64,000 nucleotides of DNA from Asterias amurensis. Taxonomy: Eukaryota; Echinodermata; Asteroidea; Forcipulatida; Asteriidae. The translations under genes and the position numbers were made by a program. Shown here piece after piece: positions 10,949 to 23,300 of this stretch. The notes under the pieces were generated by a model. The model was given only the letters and a program-made list of their open reading frames with translations, was not told the DNA's origin and did not search any database. Numbering within the stretch: position 1 is the first letter of the stretch; each line of letters begins with the position of its first letter. Location: contig NC_092656.1 of NCBI RefSeq assembly GCF_032118995.1, positions 11,909,761 to 11,973,760 of the forward strand. The letters run 5' to 3'.

Positions 10949-13565
10949 CTAGTCTTGTTCCGTTGTGTCTGGTAGGGTTTCGTTGGATGCAGGTTGAGCC
11001 GTCTCCTTCTTTGATGCAAACTCCTCTTCCTCTTCTTCATCATCAAGTCTTGAGATTTCCTTAAAGGAAGCTGTTGGTAAGAATAGGGTAATGTAAGATT
11101 GTTAAACTAAGAAAATGTTTCACTTGTTAAAAAGGGTTTACAAGGTGCTACGGCGCATTTAGCAGCCCAGGAACATCAGGGCGAACCCCTTCTCTTTTTG
11201 ATAAGTGCACTGGGTTCTTTTACATGCATTACACAACACATGGGACCAACGGCTTTACATCCCATCCAAAGGAAGAAGCAATGGTTAAGTGTCTTGCTTA
11301 AGGACACAAGTGTCACGGCTGGTGATTCGAACCCACACTCTGCTGATCAGAAACACTTATAATAGTATCAGATGAGTGTGTCCACCATATCTCAAAATGG
11401 ATGATGACAACTTACTTGGCAAGAAGTATCTGCAGCTGTTGAAAGTATTAACTATAGAAAAGATTGCGATTCCATTTGATGTATCGCATGTAGTATGGTT
11501 TTGAAATTGCTTTCACCCATAGAGTTATATATAAGAACTAGAGCGCGCACTGGGCGATATACGCGCTCCGGCATGCGCGCAGGCAGCCATTTTCTAAGTT
11601 GACAAAACTGGCATCTCACAGCGTGTGTTTGTGCGGCCATTTTGTAAGTTGAACAAACAGCATCGCGTCAGCGTTCAATAAAAAAAAACTAAAACGTGTA
11701 TTTCATTTTCAACGCGCGTGCAGAATGACGCGCTTGTCATCATGCGGTCCCGTGGCGTTTGTGCACGAAGCATCACTCGTGCGCCCTCTAGTTCTTATAT
11801 ATAACTCTATGCTTTCACCAAAACACATTTGCATTGGAGATGAATTCTTTCTCAGAGTTCTGAGGGTTGGTGTCCTGAAATGGTGGCCAGAGATGCTGTT
11901 GGTATTCAGTACCCACTGTAACCTCACTAAACTAAAGGCGGATTGAATCAGGGTTCTTGTGAAAATACCTGTTTCTACTTATACTAACCAAAGAAGAAAT
12001 ATGTACACTATTAAAGACACTGGACACTATTGGTAATTACTCAAAATAATTATTAGCATAAAACCTTACTTGGTAACGAGTAATGGGGAGAGGTTGATAT
12101 ATATAGTTTAAAACATTGTGAGAAACGGCTCCCTCTGCAATGACGAGAAAGAAGTTATTTTCCATGAACTTGATTTTGAGACCTCAGAATTAGAACTTGA
12201 GGTCTCGAAATCAAGCATCTGAAAGCACACAACATCGTTTATGCATGTTAAGATACACCAAGTGAGAAGACTGGTCTTTGACAATTACCAATAGTGTCCA
12301 GTGTCTTTAAAGGTGGATTGATTCAGGGTTCTTGTGAAAATACCAACCAAAGAAGAAACATGTACACTAAGCAAAAGTGTACTTCATAAACCATCAAAAC
12401 ATTTTGACCATGGGTAAGGAAAGTACAAAGTACAAGAGATGAATAGCATTTTTATTCTTTATAATAGTATGCATCCACAGTTCGGCTTTTTGGCCGCCAT
12501 GTTTGCAATTTTAATATCAATAATAATATAATGAACTTACCTTCAAAAGCAACAGGATACTCAGTAGACAACTTGTCTTTAAGCACTCTAGGAAACAAAA
12601 CAAAAATATAACCAGTTAGTATAGTCCATCTTTTAACCTCGACAGTTACATGTACCCTGTGGAATATTACCCAAAGAATGACCTGTAAGAATTCAGATTC
12701 ACCAATACTTTAGTAACATGTGAAACTGCTTGTACATATATCTGAACAGGCACTTGTAAGAGAACATTTATGTCATTGGGCAAGTGTACTTCTATAGCCC
12801 CCATTTTTGTGCCCAAGTCTCAAAGAATCCATAAACGTGGGACTAACTTCTATACAGAATTGAAAGTACACTTTTGCTTATTATTGTACATGTTTCTTCT
12901 TTGGTTGGTATTTTCACAAGAACCCTGAATCAATCCACCTTTAAAGACACTGGACACTATTGGTAATTGTCAAAGACCAGTCTTCTCACTTGGTGTATCT
13001 CAACGTGTATGCATAAACTAACAAACCTGTGAAAATTTGAGCTCACTTGTTCGTCAAAGTTGCGAGATAATAATGAAAGAAAAAACACCCTTGTCACACG
13101 GTGTTGTGTGCTTTCCGATGCTTGATTTGAAAGTTGCCTTTGTGCCCTTGACACTATAATAGAAATTTACAATTTCCTCATAGGGTGCGCTTTACCAAGG
13201 AGAAAATGCCTTGGTGCCCTTCAAAAATGAAGCATACAGGCCCTGCCCATTCGTACATACAAAGCAATTGCAACAGTGCCAATTTAAACACTGCCTCCAT
13301 CTCCGTACCTGATTTTTCTGAAGACAATGTCAAGATCCCTCTTCATGTCCATCAACACCTGAGTATGTTCCTTGAATTGCTCGATTGTCTTCTCATATCT
13401 AACGGCAGACAACTTGTTAAAGTTTGAGAGTGTCTCGTTGGTTTTCTCAAAGCGACTGAGCATGTGAGTCTGAGCACGGAGGATGGCAATTGTGTCTTCT
13501 CTGTTTACCATGGAGGTGAGAGAACTGACGAAGGCATCGGAGCCTGGTGTTGCTGGCGTTGCCAT
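10949..13565 (-). CDS. KXD1: KxDL motif-containing protein 1 (BORC subunit), 3 coding exons
   Basis: KXD1 is a small subunit of BORC, the lysosome-associated complex that recruits Arl8 to place lysosomes, and it also contacts BLOC-1. Coding exons: 13309-13565, 12541-12587 and 10949-11070, with GT/AG junctions and phases that join cleanly to 141 residues (human 176). Residues 11-86 match the family: SMVNREDTIAILRAQ, RFEKTNETLSNFN, and the signature KRDL at 75-78 followed by DIVFRKIR. Exon 2 encodes VLKDKLSTEYPVAFE, and exon 3 encodes ASFKEISRLDD and an acidic EEEEEE stretch. The tail is shorter than in vertebrates. The 47 nt exon 2 lies in the loop of a long inverted repeat; skipping it would shift the frame. 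A 5' UTR exon is likely but was not found. Confidence 0.94.
11120..11362 (-). repeat. SINE relic (family A-like)
   Basis: It contains a reversed B-box-like GATTCGAACCCACACTCTGC and a body GTGTCTTGCTTAAGGACACAAGTGTCAC, shared with the better copies at 40.9 and 61.2 kb. It lies in KXD1 intron 2. Confidence 0.65.
11518..11811 (+). mobile_element. hAT-type MITE with 8 bp target duplication
   Basis: It is a 294 bp element with perfect ends CATAGAGTTATATATAAG and its reverse complement, flanked by CTTTCACC at 11510-11517 and 11812-11819. The interior is unusually CpG-rich (GCGCGC, CGCGTC) and contains CGGCCATTTT. A second copy is at 28429-28704. An 8 bp duplication is diagnostic of hAT transposases acting in trans. 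Confidence 0.88.
12015..12306 (+). mobile_element. TTAA MITE, family 1, complete variant copy
   Basis: It is 292 bp, with ends AGACACTGGACACTATTGG and its reverse complement and TTAA on both sides (12011-12014, 12307-12310). It has an internal deletion relative to the 380 bp copies. It lies 235 bp from KXD1 exon 2. Confidence 0.85.
12240..13020. repeat. Long inverted repeat around KXD1 exon 2
   Basis: About 150 bp at 12240-12390 (MITE end plus GGTGGATTGATTCAGGG and CAACCAAAGAAGAAAC) recurs nearly identically in reverse orientation at about 12860-13020. The ~470 bp between them contains the 47 nt exon 2 of KXD1 (12541-12587). Confidence 0.85.
12945..13132 (-). mobile_element. TTAA MITE, family 1, truncated, reverse orientation
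   Basis: Its TTAA-flanked end AGACACTGGACACTATTGG is followed by the reversed right half of the family. It breaks off near 13132, 175 bp before KXD1 exon 1. Confidence 0.75.
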
Positions 13566-16011
13566 GGCACTAACTTGTCCACATAACTTTTTGGTATGTC
13601 ATTGATACACTGTTTCTTCAATTATTTGGTTTAAAATTTGCTTCAAGCAGAAAATATCTCCATTTAAGTAACTTCTTGTTGTCAACAGTAGGTTCTCATT
13701 CTTCTGACGATCATGCTGAATATAATCTTCAAAGGAGTCACACACAGGTTATGTGGAGTTTAAACACCTGTACTGTATCCCTGATTAAAAATATATAATA
13801 TATATATAAAGAAATAATTAGTTTGTCTTTTAATAAGACTTTGGTGAGGATGGTTATAGTTATACATTACTTTTTTATTATTATAAAGATTTGTACCCAT
13901 CAATCCATCTGAGTGGGTGATTTTGAAAAGTTAAAGGAACATTGATTACAGAATTGGTTTTGCTAGCGAAACAGTTGCTGGCAGTGTATTAAAAGCACTT
14001 CATGTAATCCACCATATACATAAACTGACAAGCCTGTCATGTACTGTAGAAGTTTACAAAATGAGATTTCCCTTTTTGTAAAAATGAGTGAAAAAGTGGT
14101 GGCACGATACGGAAAGTTATTCCTATTGATCGCTACTGATCGCTATACCTACGTTTTGTGTACACATCTACAAAGTACAACGACAGTCAACTGAGATACT
14201 GTTCTAATTAAAGGAACACGTTGCCTTGGATCGGACGAGTTGGTCAAAACAAAAGCGTTTGTAACCGTTTTTTATAAAATGCATATGGTTGGAAAGATGT
14301 TTTAAAAGTAGAATACAATGATCCACACAAGTTTGCCTCGAAATTGCGTGGTTTTCCTTCTACTGTGCGAACTAACATGGTCGGCCATTTATGGGAGTCA
14401 AAATTTTGACCCCCATAAATGGCCGACGTGTTTAGTCGACGAGGTAAAAGGAAAACCACGCAATTTCGAGGCATGTTTGTGTGGATTATTGTATTCTACT
14501 TTTACAACAGCTTTCTACCATATGCATTTTATAAAAAACGGTTACAAAGGCTTTTCAAAGACCAACTCGACCGATCCAAGGCAACGTGTTCCTTTAATGT
14601 ATTCAAATCATGGAGAGGGGAAGTGTGACACACCACTGGCTGGCAGACAGTTTTTAAATTTTAGTCAGTGCGGTCAGTTCAGATTGAACAATTCAGTGTA
14701 TTCCTCCATCCATGCTTTTTTTATATAAATTATAAATAAACTACTAAAACAAAAGTCACAACTGAAATAAGGATTGCAATATACCACAGCAGCAAAGTTG
14801 AGCCGTAACTGGTCATCTCACCACCGAACATGCAAATTCATCCCCTTAATTAACATCATTCTTACTCAATAACGGAGCTTATATCTGTGGTTCTCTCATC
14901 AAAAAAATCAACAACAATAATCAGTGCTTTGGTTTTACATGTGTTTAAATGAACAGTATGATACCTTGTTACAGCCAACTATTTAAATTGTATAAATCCT
15001 ATTTGGACGCAAGGAAGTGAGAATGGGAGCCAGACGTTATTTACAAGCACATTCTCAATACGAGAGGGCGCCCTAACATTGTAGAAAACACCAAACTATT
15101 CTTTAATTCAAAGCAATTAAATAATTATTTCGCTTTATTCGTCATAATTCTGCAACTGAATACAAAACAACATACAAATGATGTACAAAGTGACTTAAAT
15201 GAAGTAAATTAATTTGACACATAATTGAATTGGACCACAGGTGCGCGCGCCGACAGATACTTTTGAACAAAAAAACAAAAACAAAATAAATACATCTTCT
15301 AATGACCCTTCAAAACAATTGTTTGTCAAGTTGTTTCATTTGAATCTTATCTTATTTATGTGAAATACAACTAACCTTACTATGATAATAGTTTTGCAAC
15401 TGTCCAGCCAAAACCTAACATCGCTCATCAACCATCAGTCTTGTGTGAACACTCGATGTTTACAGATAGCCCTAGCAAACCTCAACTTCCGCCGCGCCGG
15501 CCTCCTAAAAGTGGGTGGGGTTCTAGAGGCGCGGCCGAACTTTCTATTTGCATTTAGGTTAGACCGGGCCACGGACTGCCCCACTTGCCTAAGGTTCATT
15601 ATAAGCCCATGCGATCGACGGACGGGTGGAGGTATAAAACATGTAATAACCAGGTTACAATAAACTCCTTTTTATTTCTCAATCTCAAACCCTTAGGAGT
15701 ATGCAGCCTCAGCAACCACCAACCACTTGATTGAGAATGAGTGACGCATTGATTATTATTAATTTGACAACAAAGAATGCATCATGGGCACAATTTCACA
15801 AAGAATAAGATTTTAAGCAGAAAATACTGCTTGACATTAATAATTAATTTCTTTGCCAAGCAACATTAATTAGTGGGGCACCTGTCACAACAATGAAAAC
15901 TTAGGCTGATGATCATGATATAACCTGTTTCTCATGTTCTTCAAGTTTTTGTGCTTATCCCCCCCCCCCCCCCCCCCCCATATCAGAATTGGGTCATTGT
16001 TACAGCCTGGG
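13566..16011. other. Intergenic region between divergent KXD1 and UBE2R
   Basis: It contains the palindromic family 2 MITE (14212-14593), an AT-rich stretch, a C21 tract at 15959-15979, and a GC-rich patch at about 15485-15640 (CCGCCGCGCCGGCC, GGCGCGGCCGAAC). That patch could be a promoter, perhaps of KXD1 with a long 5' UTR intron, but I cannot place a convincing exon there. Confidence 0.45.
14212..14593. mobile_element. Palindromic TTAA MITE, family 2, complete copy
   Basis: It is a 382 bp near-perfect foldback. The ends AGGAACACGTTGCCTTGG and CCAAGGCAACGTGTTCCT are flanked by TTAA (14208-14211, 14594-14597), and the two halves stay complementary almost to the centre near 14403 (GTCAAAATTTTGAC). 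Another copy is at 38282. Confidence 0.88.
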
Positions 16012-16495
16012 ATTGAGCCAACGCATAACCGTCCAAAATGACTCAGCTAGTATGTTACTACAAGTAGTTGAATAACTTCACAAGATCTCCCAGTCCACGA
16101 TGTGGCAGCCGCGCCCACCATCAGTTGTCAACGAAACTTCTCCAGAATAATAATTTTATTATGACCAACCAATCACAATAGTTTCCCCTCGAAAATTAAG
16201 AAGGTTAATACTCTTACACCACAACAATATTTTTGTAGTAATTGCCATCATGGATTGAGCCAACGCATAACCGTCCAAAATGACTCAGCTAGTATGTTAC
16301 TACAAGTAGTGGAATAACTTCACAAGATCTCCCAGTCCACGATGTGGCAGCCGCGCCCACCATCAGTTGTCAACGAAACTTCTCCAGAATAATAATTTTA
16401 TTATGACCAACCAATCACAATAGTTTCCCCTCGAAAATTAAGAAGGTTAATACTCTTACACCACAACAATATTTTTGTAGTAATTGCCATCATGG
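16012..16495 (+). repeat. Exact 242 bp tandem duplication
   Basis: Two adjacent 242 bp units (16012-16253, 16254-16495), beginning ATTGAGCCAACGCATAACC, differ at one base that I can see (AGTTGAAT versus AGTGGAAT). They end about 450 bp before the UBE2R promoter motifs. Such high identity means a recent event or an assembly artefact. Confidence 0.92.
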
Positions 16496-16937
16496 TTGTT
16501 ATCAACTTTGGTACATTATTAATACCAAGGATGAACTTTGACCATGAATCATACGACTTAACAATAGGCCTATGCTTACTGTCATTGATTTGTTTTGTAC
16601 CTATAAGGGGGGAGCACAATACTACGCACTTTTGTTTTCACAACAGCGGCCTCAATAGTTCACAGAGGAATAACTGGCAAACAATACTACAGTGTCCCAT
16701 TTCTGCCAACATTGCCTTGGTGCACATTGTCAGTTTATGGATTACGAACTTGCATTGGTTAAAGAAAACATCAAAATAATTGTTATGTATTAAAAATAGT
16801 CTGTGTTTTGATATAATGTAAAACCAGCTTTATAATTTAATCATAATAATTTACTATTGTTGTCTCTTTCCAAAAAGAAGTTTAGACGCTTTCATTCACC
16901 GTACACAAGCCGATGAGGTTTTCGGCCTTGATCGGCC

Positions 16938-16968
16938 ATTTCCGGATTGTCCTTATTCTGTGACGTCA
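16938..16968 (+). promoter_or_regulatory. UBE2R core promoter motifs: ETS site and full CRE
   Basis: TTTCCGGA (an ETS-type site) is followed by the palindromic cAMP-response element TGACGTCA at 16961-16968, 165 bases before the UBE2R start codon. No TATA box is evident. The codons from about 16947 to the ATG contain no in-frame stop, but no upstream ATG lies in that frame. Confidence 0.6.
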
Positions 16969-17132
16969 TTTCTACATTCGCCATTGCAACAACAACACTA
17001 CACATACACTGGCTGAAGATCTCTAGGAAAAGAAAAAAAGGAACCCAAAAACTTGGAAGTGACGACAAGAATCGGCTGGATTTTGATCATTTGTTGTTAG
17101 CGGCGGGGAAAGGAATCGTTGAGTCACAGAAC

Positions 17133-17309
17133 ATGGCCACGACACCGCCGTCCGCTGCCCTGAGAGCGCTGAGTTTAGAACTAAAGAAAATACACGACGA
17201 GCCAGTCGAAGGTTTCACAGTAACACTACCGAATGAAGCTAATCTGTTCGAATGGGAAGTGGCGATTTTCGGACCACCGGAAACGCTCTACGAAGGGGGT
17301 TATTTTAAG
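17133..17309 (+). CDS. UBE2R: UBE2R exon 1 (residues 1-59)
   Basis: It encodes the N-terminal helix and first strands ([33 protein letters not shown]). The donor is AAG then GTAATT. It is followed by the 20.8 kb intron 1. Confidence 0.96.
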
Positions 17310-20300
17310 GTAATTTTTGTGTTTTTTCGCCCAATGTTCGTGGTGATTATTTGAATCCCTATAACGTCATTTTTTTAACCATTAAGTATCATTTTGAATC
17401 AGAAAGGTAACTTGTCTGTATCTGATGGTTTCTTTGTTTGTTAATCCGGCATTTCTTCAGTTCCATTCATTATTTGTTTACAATTTTTCCCCAGTGAAAC
17501 AGCATAAATTTCAAGGAAGGAAATTGATTACAGATTCATAGGCCTATTTCCTTGATAATTAAGTAGGCCTATCGATCATTGTAAAAAAATTCCACAGTAA
17601 AGTGAAGCGCAAGCTTTGACGTCCGAATAAGGTTTATTGCGATTCAGAACCGCAATGCATTTTGGGAAGCAATATGGGGAGGTTGCTATGCAGTTTCTAT
17701 GACTCGTGCAGGCAACGCCTATACCTTTGTGTGGGTTCAACAGCACCCTCTCTTGATATTTTTCTATTTGCGATAAACCTAAGTTAATAATGACATGATG
17801 GATGGGTTTCTACCATGACATGTTTCTACCTCCATGGATGAACTTAAACTATGGTTAAAAATCCTTGTTATTTTTTAATTTGGTTGGCTTTGTTCATTTT
17901 TTAGTGTCGTATAATTTGTACTGCCTTCATTGACTTATAAAATAAATGTACTGTCTTTAATCCTTGCTTAGAAGTTAGTTTGAGGTTGATTTGATATTTT
18001 TCAGTGGTTTTATTTAATTAAAAACAAAAGACTTCAGGCCTACTGTCTGTACTAAAAAAAAACTTAACAAAAAAACAGACATTGAAACTCACTCGGCTCA
18101 ATCACAGTTGAACTCAAACTTTGGAAACATTCTAATCATTTATGACAAGTCCATTCCACATACACTTTTTCATTCATTACGACCTCCAAAAAAGCAAAAT
18201 TTCTCTGAGTCGGAGGTCGCTTTCAATGATGCTGGTGATAAAGAGTGAAAAAGTAACAGTCATGCTACGTGTATGGCATATTTCCTGAAAATGTTGAGAA
18301 TGTAATTCTTACTTAAAATAATTATGTGAACCATACATGCTCAATAAATTTACATGCCAGGCCAGATCTTGTTCCTACAAAGTACAATGTATTACATGTA
18401 ATGTAATATGATGGAGGACGAATTTGTCCCTGCCCTGTGAATAAATGTTTAAAATTCAGTATTTGACCCATCCCTAAAAGTCAATTTTGTGGGACCACTT
18501 CTGCAGGCACCCCACCTCTTCCTCCATGGTTGTAACCTGTAAGAGCACGACACTTTTTCTCTAGGGGCACCAAGGCATTAACAAGGAACATTGGCAACAT
18601 GGAGCATAACCTGCTGTTGGTGTAAGCATCATGCTTGACCATGTTATTCTCTGCAGCACAGGTGATAGAGTGTTATAAATAGTGGCAGTACATTGTATAA
18701 TACAAGTCTTTGTTTAGAAACCAAAGATGTCTGCACGAGGGTTGACTTTTTTTGTCTTTGTTAAAGTCAAAATCTACTGATGTACTGAACAAACTGACTA
18801 GGCCTGCTGGTCCGTTCACACGTTGAAACTTTTTTGGATGGTTTCAGAGTTTTTTCCCTTGTATGTTGGAAAAAAATGTTGTTGTGAAGCATTGATGAAT
18901 GCGTTGTCATGTGTTTCTTGTTGTCCATTACTGCTTGTAGAGTAGCATTTGTATGAAAATATACATTGGGAGTATAAGCCTATAAACATTTTTATAACAT
19001 GTGTGCAATTTTAATTTTGGTTTTTACCCATACACCGATGTATGTTAGCATTGTATACTCAGTACTTTCCCGAGTCCTGTGAAAAAATATCACAGGCATG
19101 TTACTTGGGTGGGATTCAAACCCACAACCCTTGCAATTCTTGAGCAGTGTCTTACCAACTACATGTAGACTACTGAGGTTGCCCGGTAGCTAGAGGCAGT
19201 TCGAATCCTATGTTTTGGCATCGGGTAAAAACCAAAATTAATATTCTTTATCCCCGATGCAAATTTAATATGTGCGCAATTGTCGAGAACTGGGCGGATT
19301 GTTTGGACATTTTAAACATTTTACATCATGCGAGTGTAAACTGTAAAGTACAGTCAACCCTTTAGAGCTTATAAATATTTAAACATGAGTTATGCAGTGC
19401 ATTTTAACCAGTTTGCTTCCGAGAATACAACAAGCAAGACTCTTGTAAACAAAACATGTTAAAAATGTTACAAAAAGACCCAAAACCCCCAAAACAGTCC
19501 TTCCCTTCAAATAGGTGGAAAAGTGACTCAGTCATGTACATTGTATATATAACTTTGCGGGGTCTTCTTGGTCATGTCATTCTTTTGTTTTCCCTGATTC
19601 ATATTTTGATAAGATTTCCTGGAACAGATCACTGTGAATTTAAGGAAGTACAGTTAGTTTCCACGACTAGTTTCTGGCATCTGTGTGACGTGAATACACA
19701 TTACATACATCTTTTTTATGGTACACTGTAAACTAAGATTATAGACAGTAAATTTTTATTTTGACGGTGACCCTGTACTTGATACAACTGTAAACACAAT
19801 GTAAAGCACACCAATTTAGTACACCAATTTAACACAAATTCGCCATACAAATTAACCACACCTATTTTTTATACATGAACCATTTTTATACCACCAGTTA
19901 ACACAGAATAAACTGTCATGTTATAAAAGGTACATGTACATATGTAACTATTTTATAAACATGACCCAGTTCAGAAAAATGTTTTTTTACCCATCACACG
20001 CTTGAACTACACAAACATATACAGTACGTGACGCACACTCCCTTTAAAAAAAAAATGGCTGAGGTTCTGCGAACTTTGCTTGACTGTACTCATGTACTAC
20101 ATGTAGGGTGAATGTGAATCATTTGCCTGGAGCCAAGCCAGGAGACCTGGAGAGAGAGATAGAGAGTAAAGGGCAAGCCCTCCAAGGGGAAATGCCCTCG
20201 TTAAGGATCCAAGCCAACCACGGCTACTGGGAGATAGCTTCTTTAATGACGGTGTACAGTAGCAGGGACTAATGTGTGTGTACATGTACATGTACGTATG

Positions 20301-23300
20301 CATCAAGAAGCTAAGGATGCATCATTTATTAGTCATTGAATTTTGACAATGTGTTCAGGCCTGAGTGATGGCTGGCTTTATACTGTTAAATCAAATTCAC
20401 TTAGTTTCATACTCATAAAAGTTTAGTTTTAATTTGTGGATCTAGTGAATATTGAGATTGTACGGCGTGCTGACACTAAATGCTGGTAGTAAATTTACAG
20501 TTGGCATAAATTTTTAGCACAGTAACATGATTGTACAGCTTTGTCACTAATGCAATGAAAAACTTCACAAGGCGTTTTTACAGTATCTGGATACGGAATA
20601 ATAAAGCGGAATGTTATGATTTAGAGCAGATGGTTTTGTATTTATGCATGATTTTTTCGATGATTTGCATTATATTGTGTTTTAAAAGCACTGGAAACAT
20701 TCGGTACTTTCCCCTCGAGTCCTGTGAACAAAACATTCTTTTGGTGGGATTTGACCTCGACCTTTGCCTTTCTTGAGCACTAGACTGCTCAGCTTGCCGC
20801 GCCGGTAGCTAGTATATTGGAATAATTCATTGTATGTTTGATTACTTTTTTTTTTACATAAAGTATTCAATTACATATGTTGTATCACAAAGGGAATGTT
20901 AATAAACATGACTTTGGAGCAATCTTATTGTTAATGAAATGTACGGTGGATGTGTCTGGAGAATCTATGTCTTTCTCTTTATCGTTATAGTTTGCATTAA
21001 ACTGAATATAACCAATAAAACAATTTTAAAACGGTGTCATCGTGTAACCTCATATGATCCCCTTGGGCATCGGTGAACTGAAGCATATTGTAATCTGAAT
21101 TTATGCATTAGTATAGGCTCAGCATACACGGTTCCATATTCAGTTGTTTTTATAATGAACGTCATAGTCATGGGGTATTTGTGCATGTTTTTACACAAAT
21201 GTTTTCAGAAGTGTCTGTACATGTATGTACGACCCATGTCGTTAAAATAAAATGTGATGTTACTTTGTGCAGATGATTTTCTTTTTATTCTGTTGCCCTT
21301 GGAAAAAAAAGAGGATTTTAATAGCCTGAATGTCTATAGCCATATGAACAAGCAGGACTCAAAAACATAAAAGTGTACATCATGTACAAATGTACACCTC
21401 AGTGTATGAAAAAAACAAAAACCAGTCAATGTTGTATTACTCTTCAATTCAAGTATTTTGGGATCATGCACATGTACAATGTACAAAAGTGTAGCCTAGC
21501 TGTATTTGAAAATGAACACTCACATTATTATATTGTCACCAGACCATCTACATGTACTTACACTTTGTACCATACGTACATTGTACCACTACCATTGTTA
21601 GTGTTTTTTCCCCAGTGTATTATTAGGATCGTTTATTATGAAAGTTCATGGCTAAATTTATTGATTTTAAAGGGCCACCAGATGCTGGGATTTCCCTTGT
21701 GGCATCAGTTCATGTATTGTCCACAAAATGTACCACAAGAGATTTGTATTTAATGAGGTTAATTCTTTTCACCATAATTGAGTAAAACTTTTTCCTTTAA
21801 AATTTATGTACACACCCTTACCCAATCCCAAATCCTTTTAAAAATGTATCCAATTGCCAAAATGATGGATTCAGAAACTGGGACCAGTTGGTCTCAATGA
21901 TACATACACGTACATGTTCGTACATTGTATAGCTCTTTGTATTTCAACAATTTGAAAGAAGAGTTACCGATGCTTCTAAGATTATTTGTATTCCGATTAG
22001 AAATTGTTCTTTCTGCGCAGACATACTCACTCCGGATTTTCCGCAATTTTATCTCAAAAAGAAAACGTGACCACCTTTTGAAATCAATATTGTATGGACT
22101 AGTTTTAAGGATTGAAACAATCTAAGGGTTTCAATAAACAAATGTAAACAGACACTTTGAGGGTTCTAATTTAGGGCTGTCCTCAAGGCATGTTTACACT
22201 GTAGTCATGCATTGAATTTCATCTTTGTGAGGGCAAGGTCTTTATTATTTTGTGCAGGGCTTTTCTATTGAAAATAAGTCTTTGGGGATCATTTATTAAA
22301 GGGGCACTAAGGCCAAGACCAGGGGCAATAGAGAACTTCGTGTAACTCCATGCTTGCTGTAGTGTAACAAGGAAGATTTATGAAAAAAACAAAACAAGTG
22401 TTGTCATTCCATGGAGGAAAGAAATAACTAGTTATTTATACATGTTTTACAGTTTACCAAGGAATTGTCGCTTGTTGAGCTTGCAACCCCAACGTGTTTT
22501 ACCAAGGACTTTTCACAAGTAAAGTGTAATATATTTCTTGGCACACAGTACTCATGATGCTGGTGTTGATTGGATGCAGTAGAGCTACAACTGTGTAGAG
22601 GCATGAAATTTTGCCCTTCAGCACTTGGGCACTTACTGTCATAACAAGACTTGATGTTTCCTGATAAAGCAAGGCATGTCACAATCAATTAGTAAAGTCC
22701 TTTGTCTGTGGGGAACAACTGAGAATGAGAGTGACTTTACATATAAAAGCATGATCCGAAACCATTGTCTTTTTGGCTCCTGGAAATCTCCTTTTGATTG
22801 GATTTATCAAAACCAAAGGAAATTGATGGATTAGAAAAACTGTTTTAAAAAGGTGAACAAAATAGAGAATAACACATATCTTCAATTAATAATGCTATTT
22901 AAAATGAATGTCAGTGAGCAAGTTGGATTTTGTTAAAATTGTTAAAATTTTCAAAACACATTAGACAGTTTTGGGTCAGCAGTTACTCTGATTATGCAGT
23001 CATAAAGTATATCCTTGCCCTTTAAAAAACTAAGCATACATGCTGTAGGCTTTTCTGCATTGTCAGTATTTATGGGGAAAAGCAAAACACTTTTTAATCT
23101 GCCAGATTTTTATGGATAAATCCTTGGACTTGCAGAAGATTTTCAGTGCTCATTACACAAAATCGTGTAAAATCTTAGATAAGCTGCAGCAAAGCTCCTT
23201 TTTATGCATTGCTTTAAAATTAAATTATGTACAGTGTAAATTGTAATATAAGGAGGCGTTACAGTACTGGGTCAATTTTAATAAAGTCGTTGAGGATTGA

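Noticed and set aside
18160-18260. Possible small MITE with GACCTCC/GGAGGTC
   Set aside because: Only a 7 bp stem and approximate CACTTTTTCATTCA ends; no flank duplication.
21373-21753. 126-codon plus-strand frame in UBE2R intron 1
   Set aside because: Low-complexity, Cys/Tyr/His-rich translation of ACATGTAC-type repeats; no splice sites in frame and no family.
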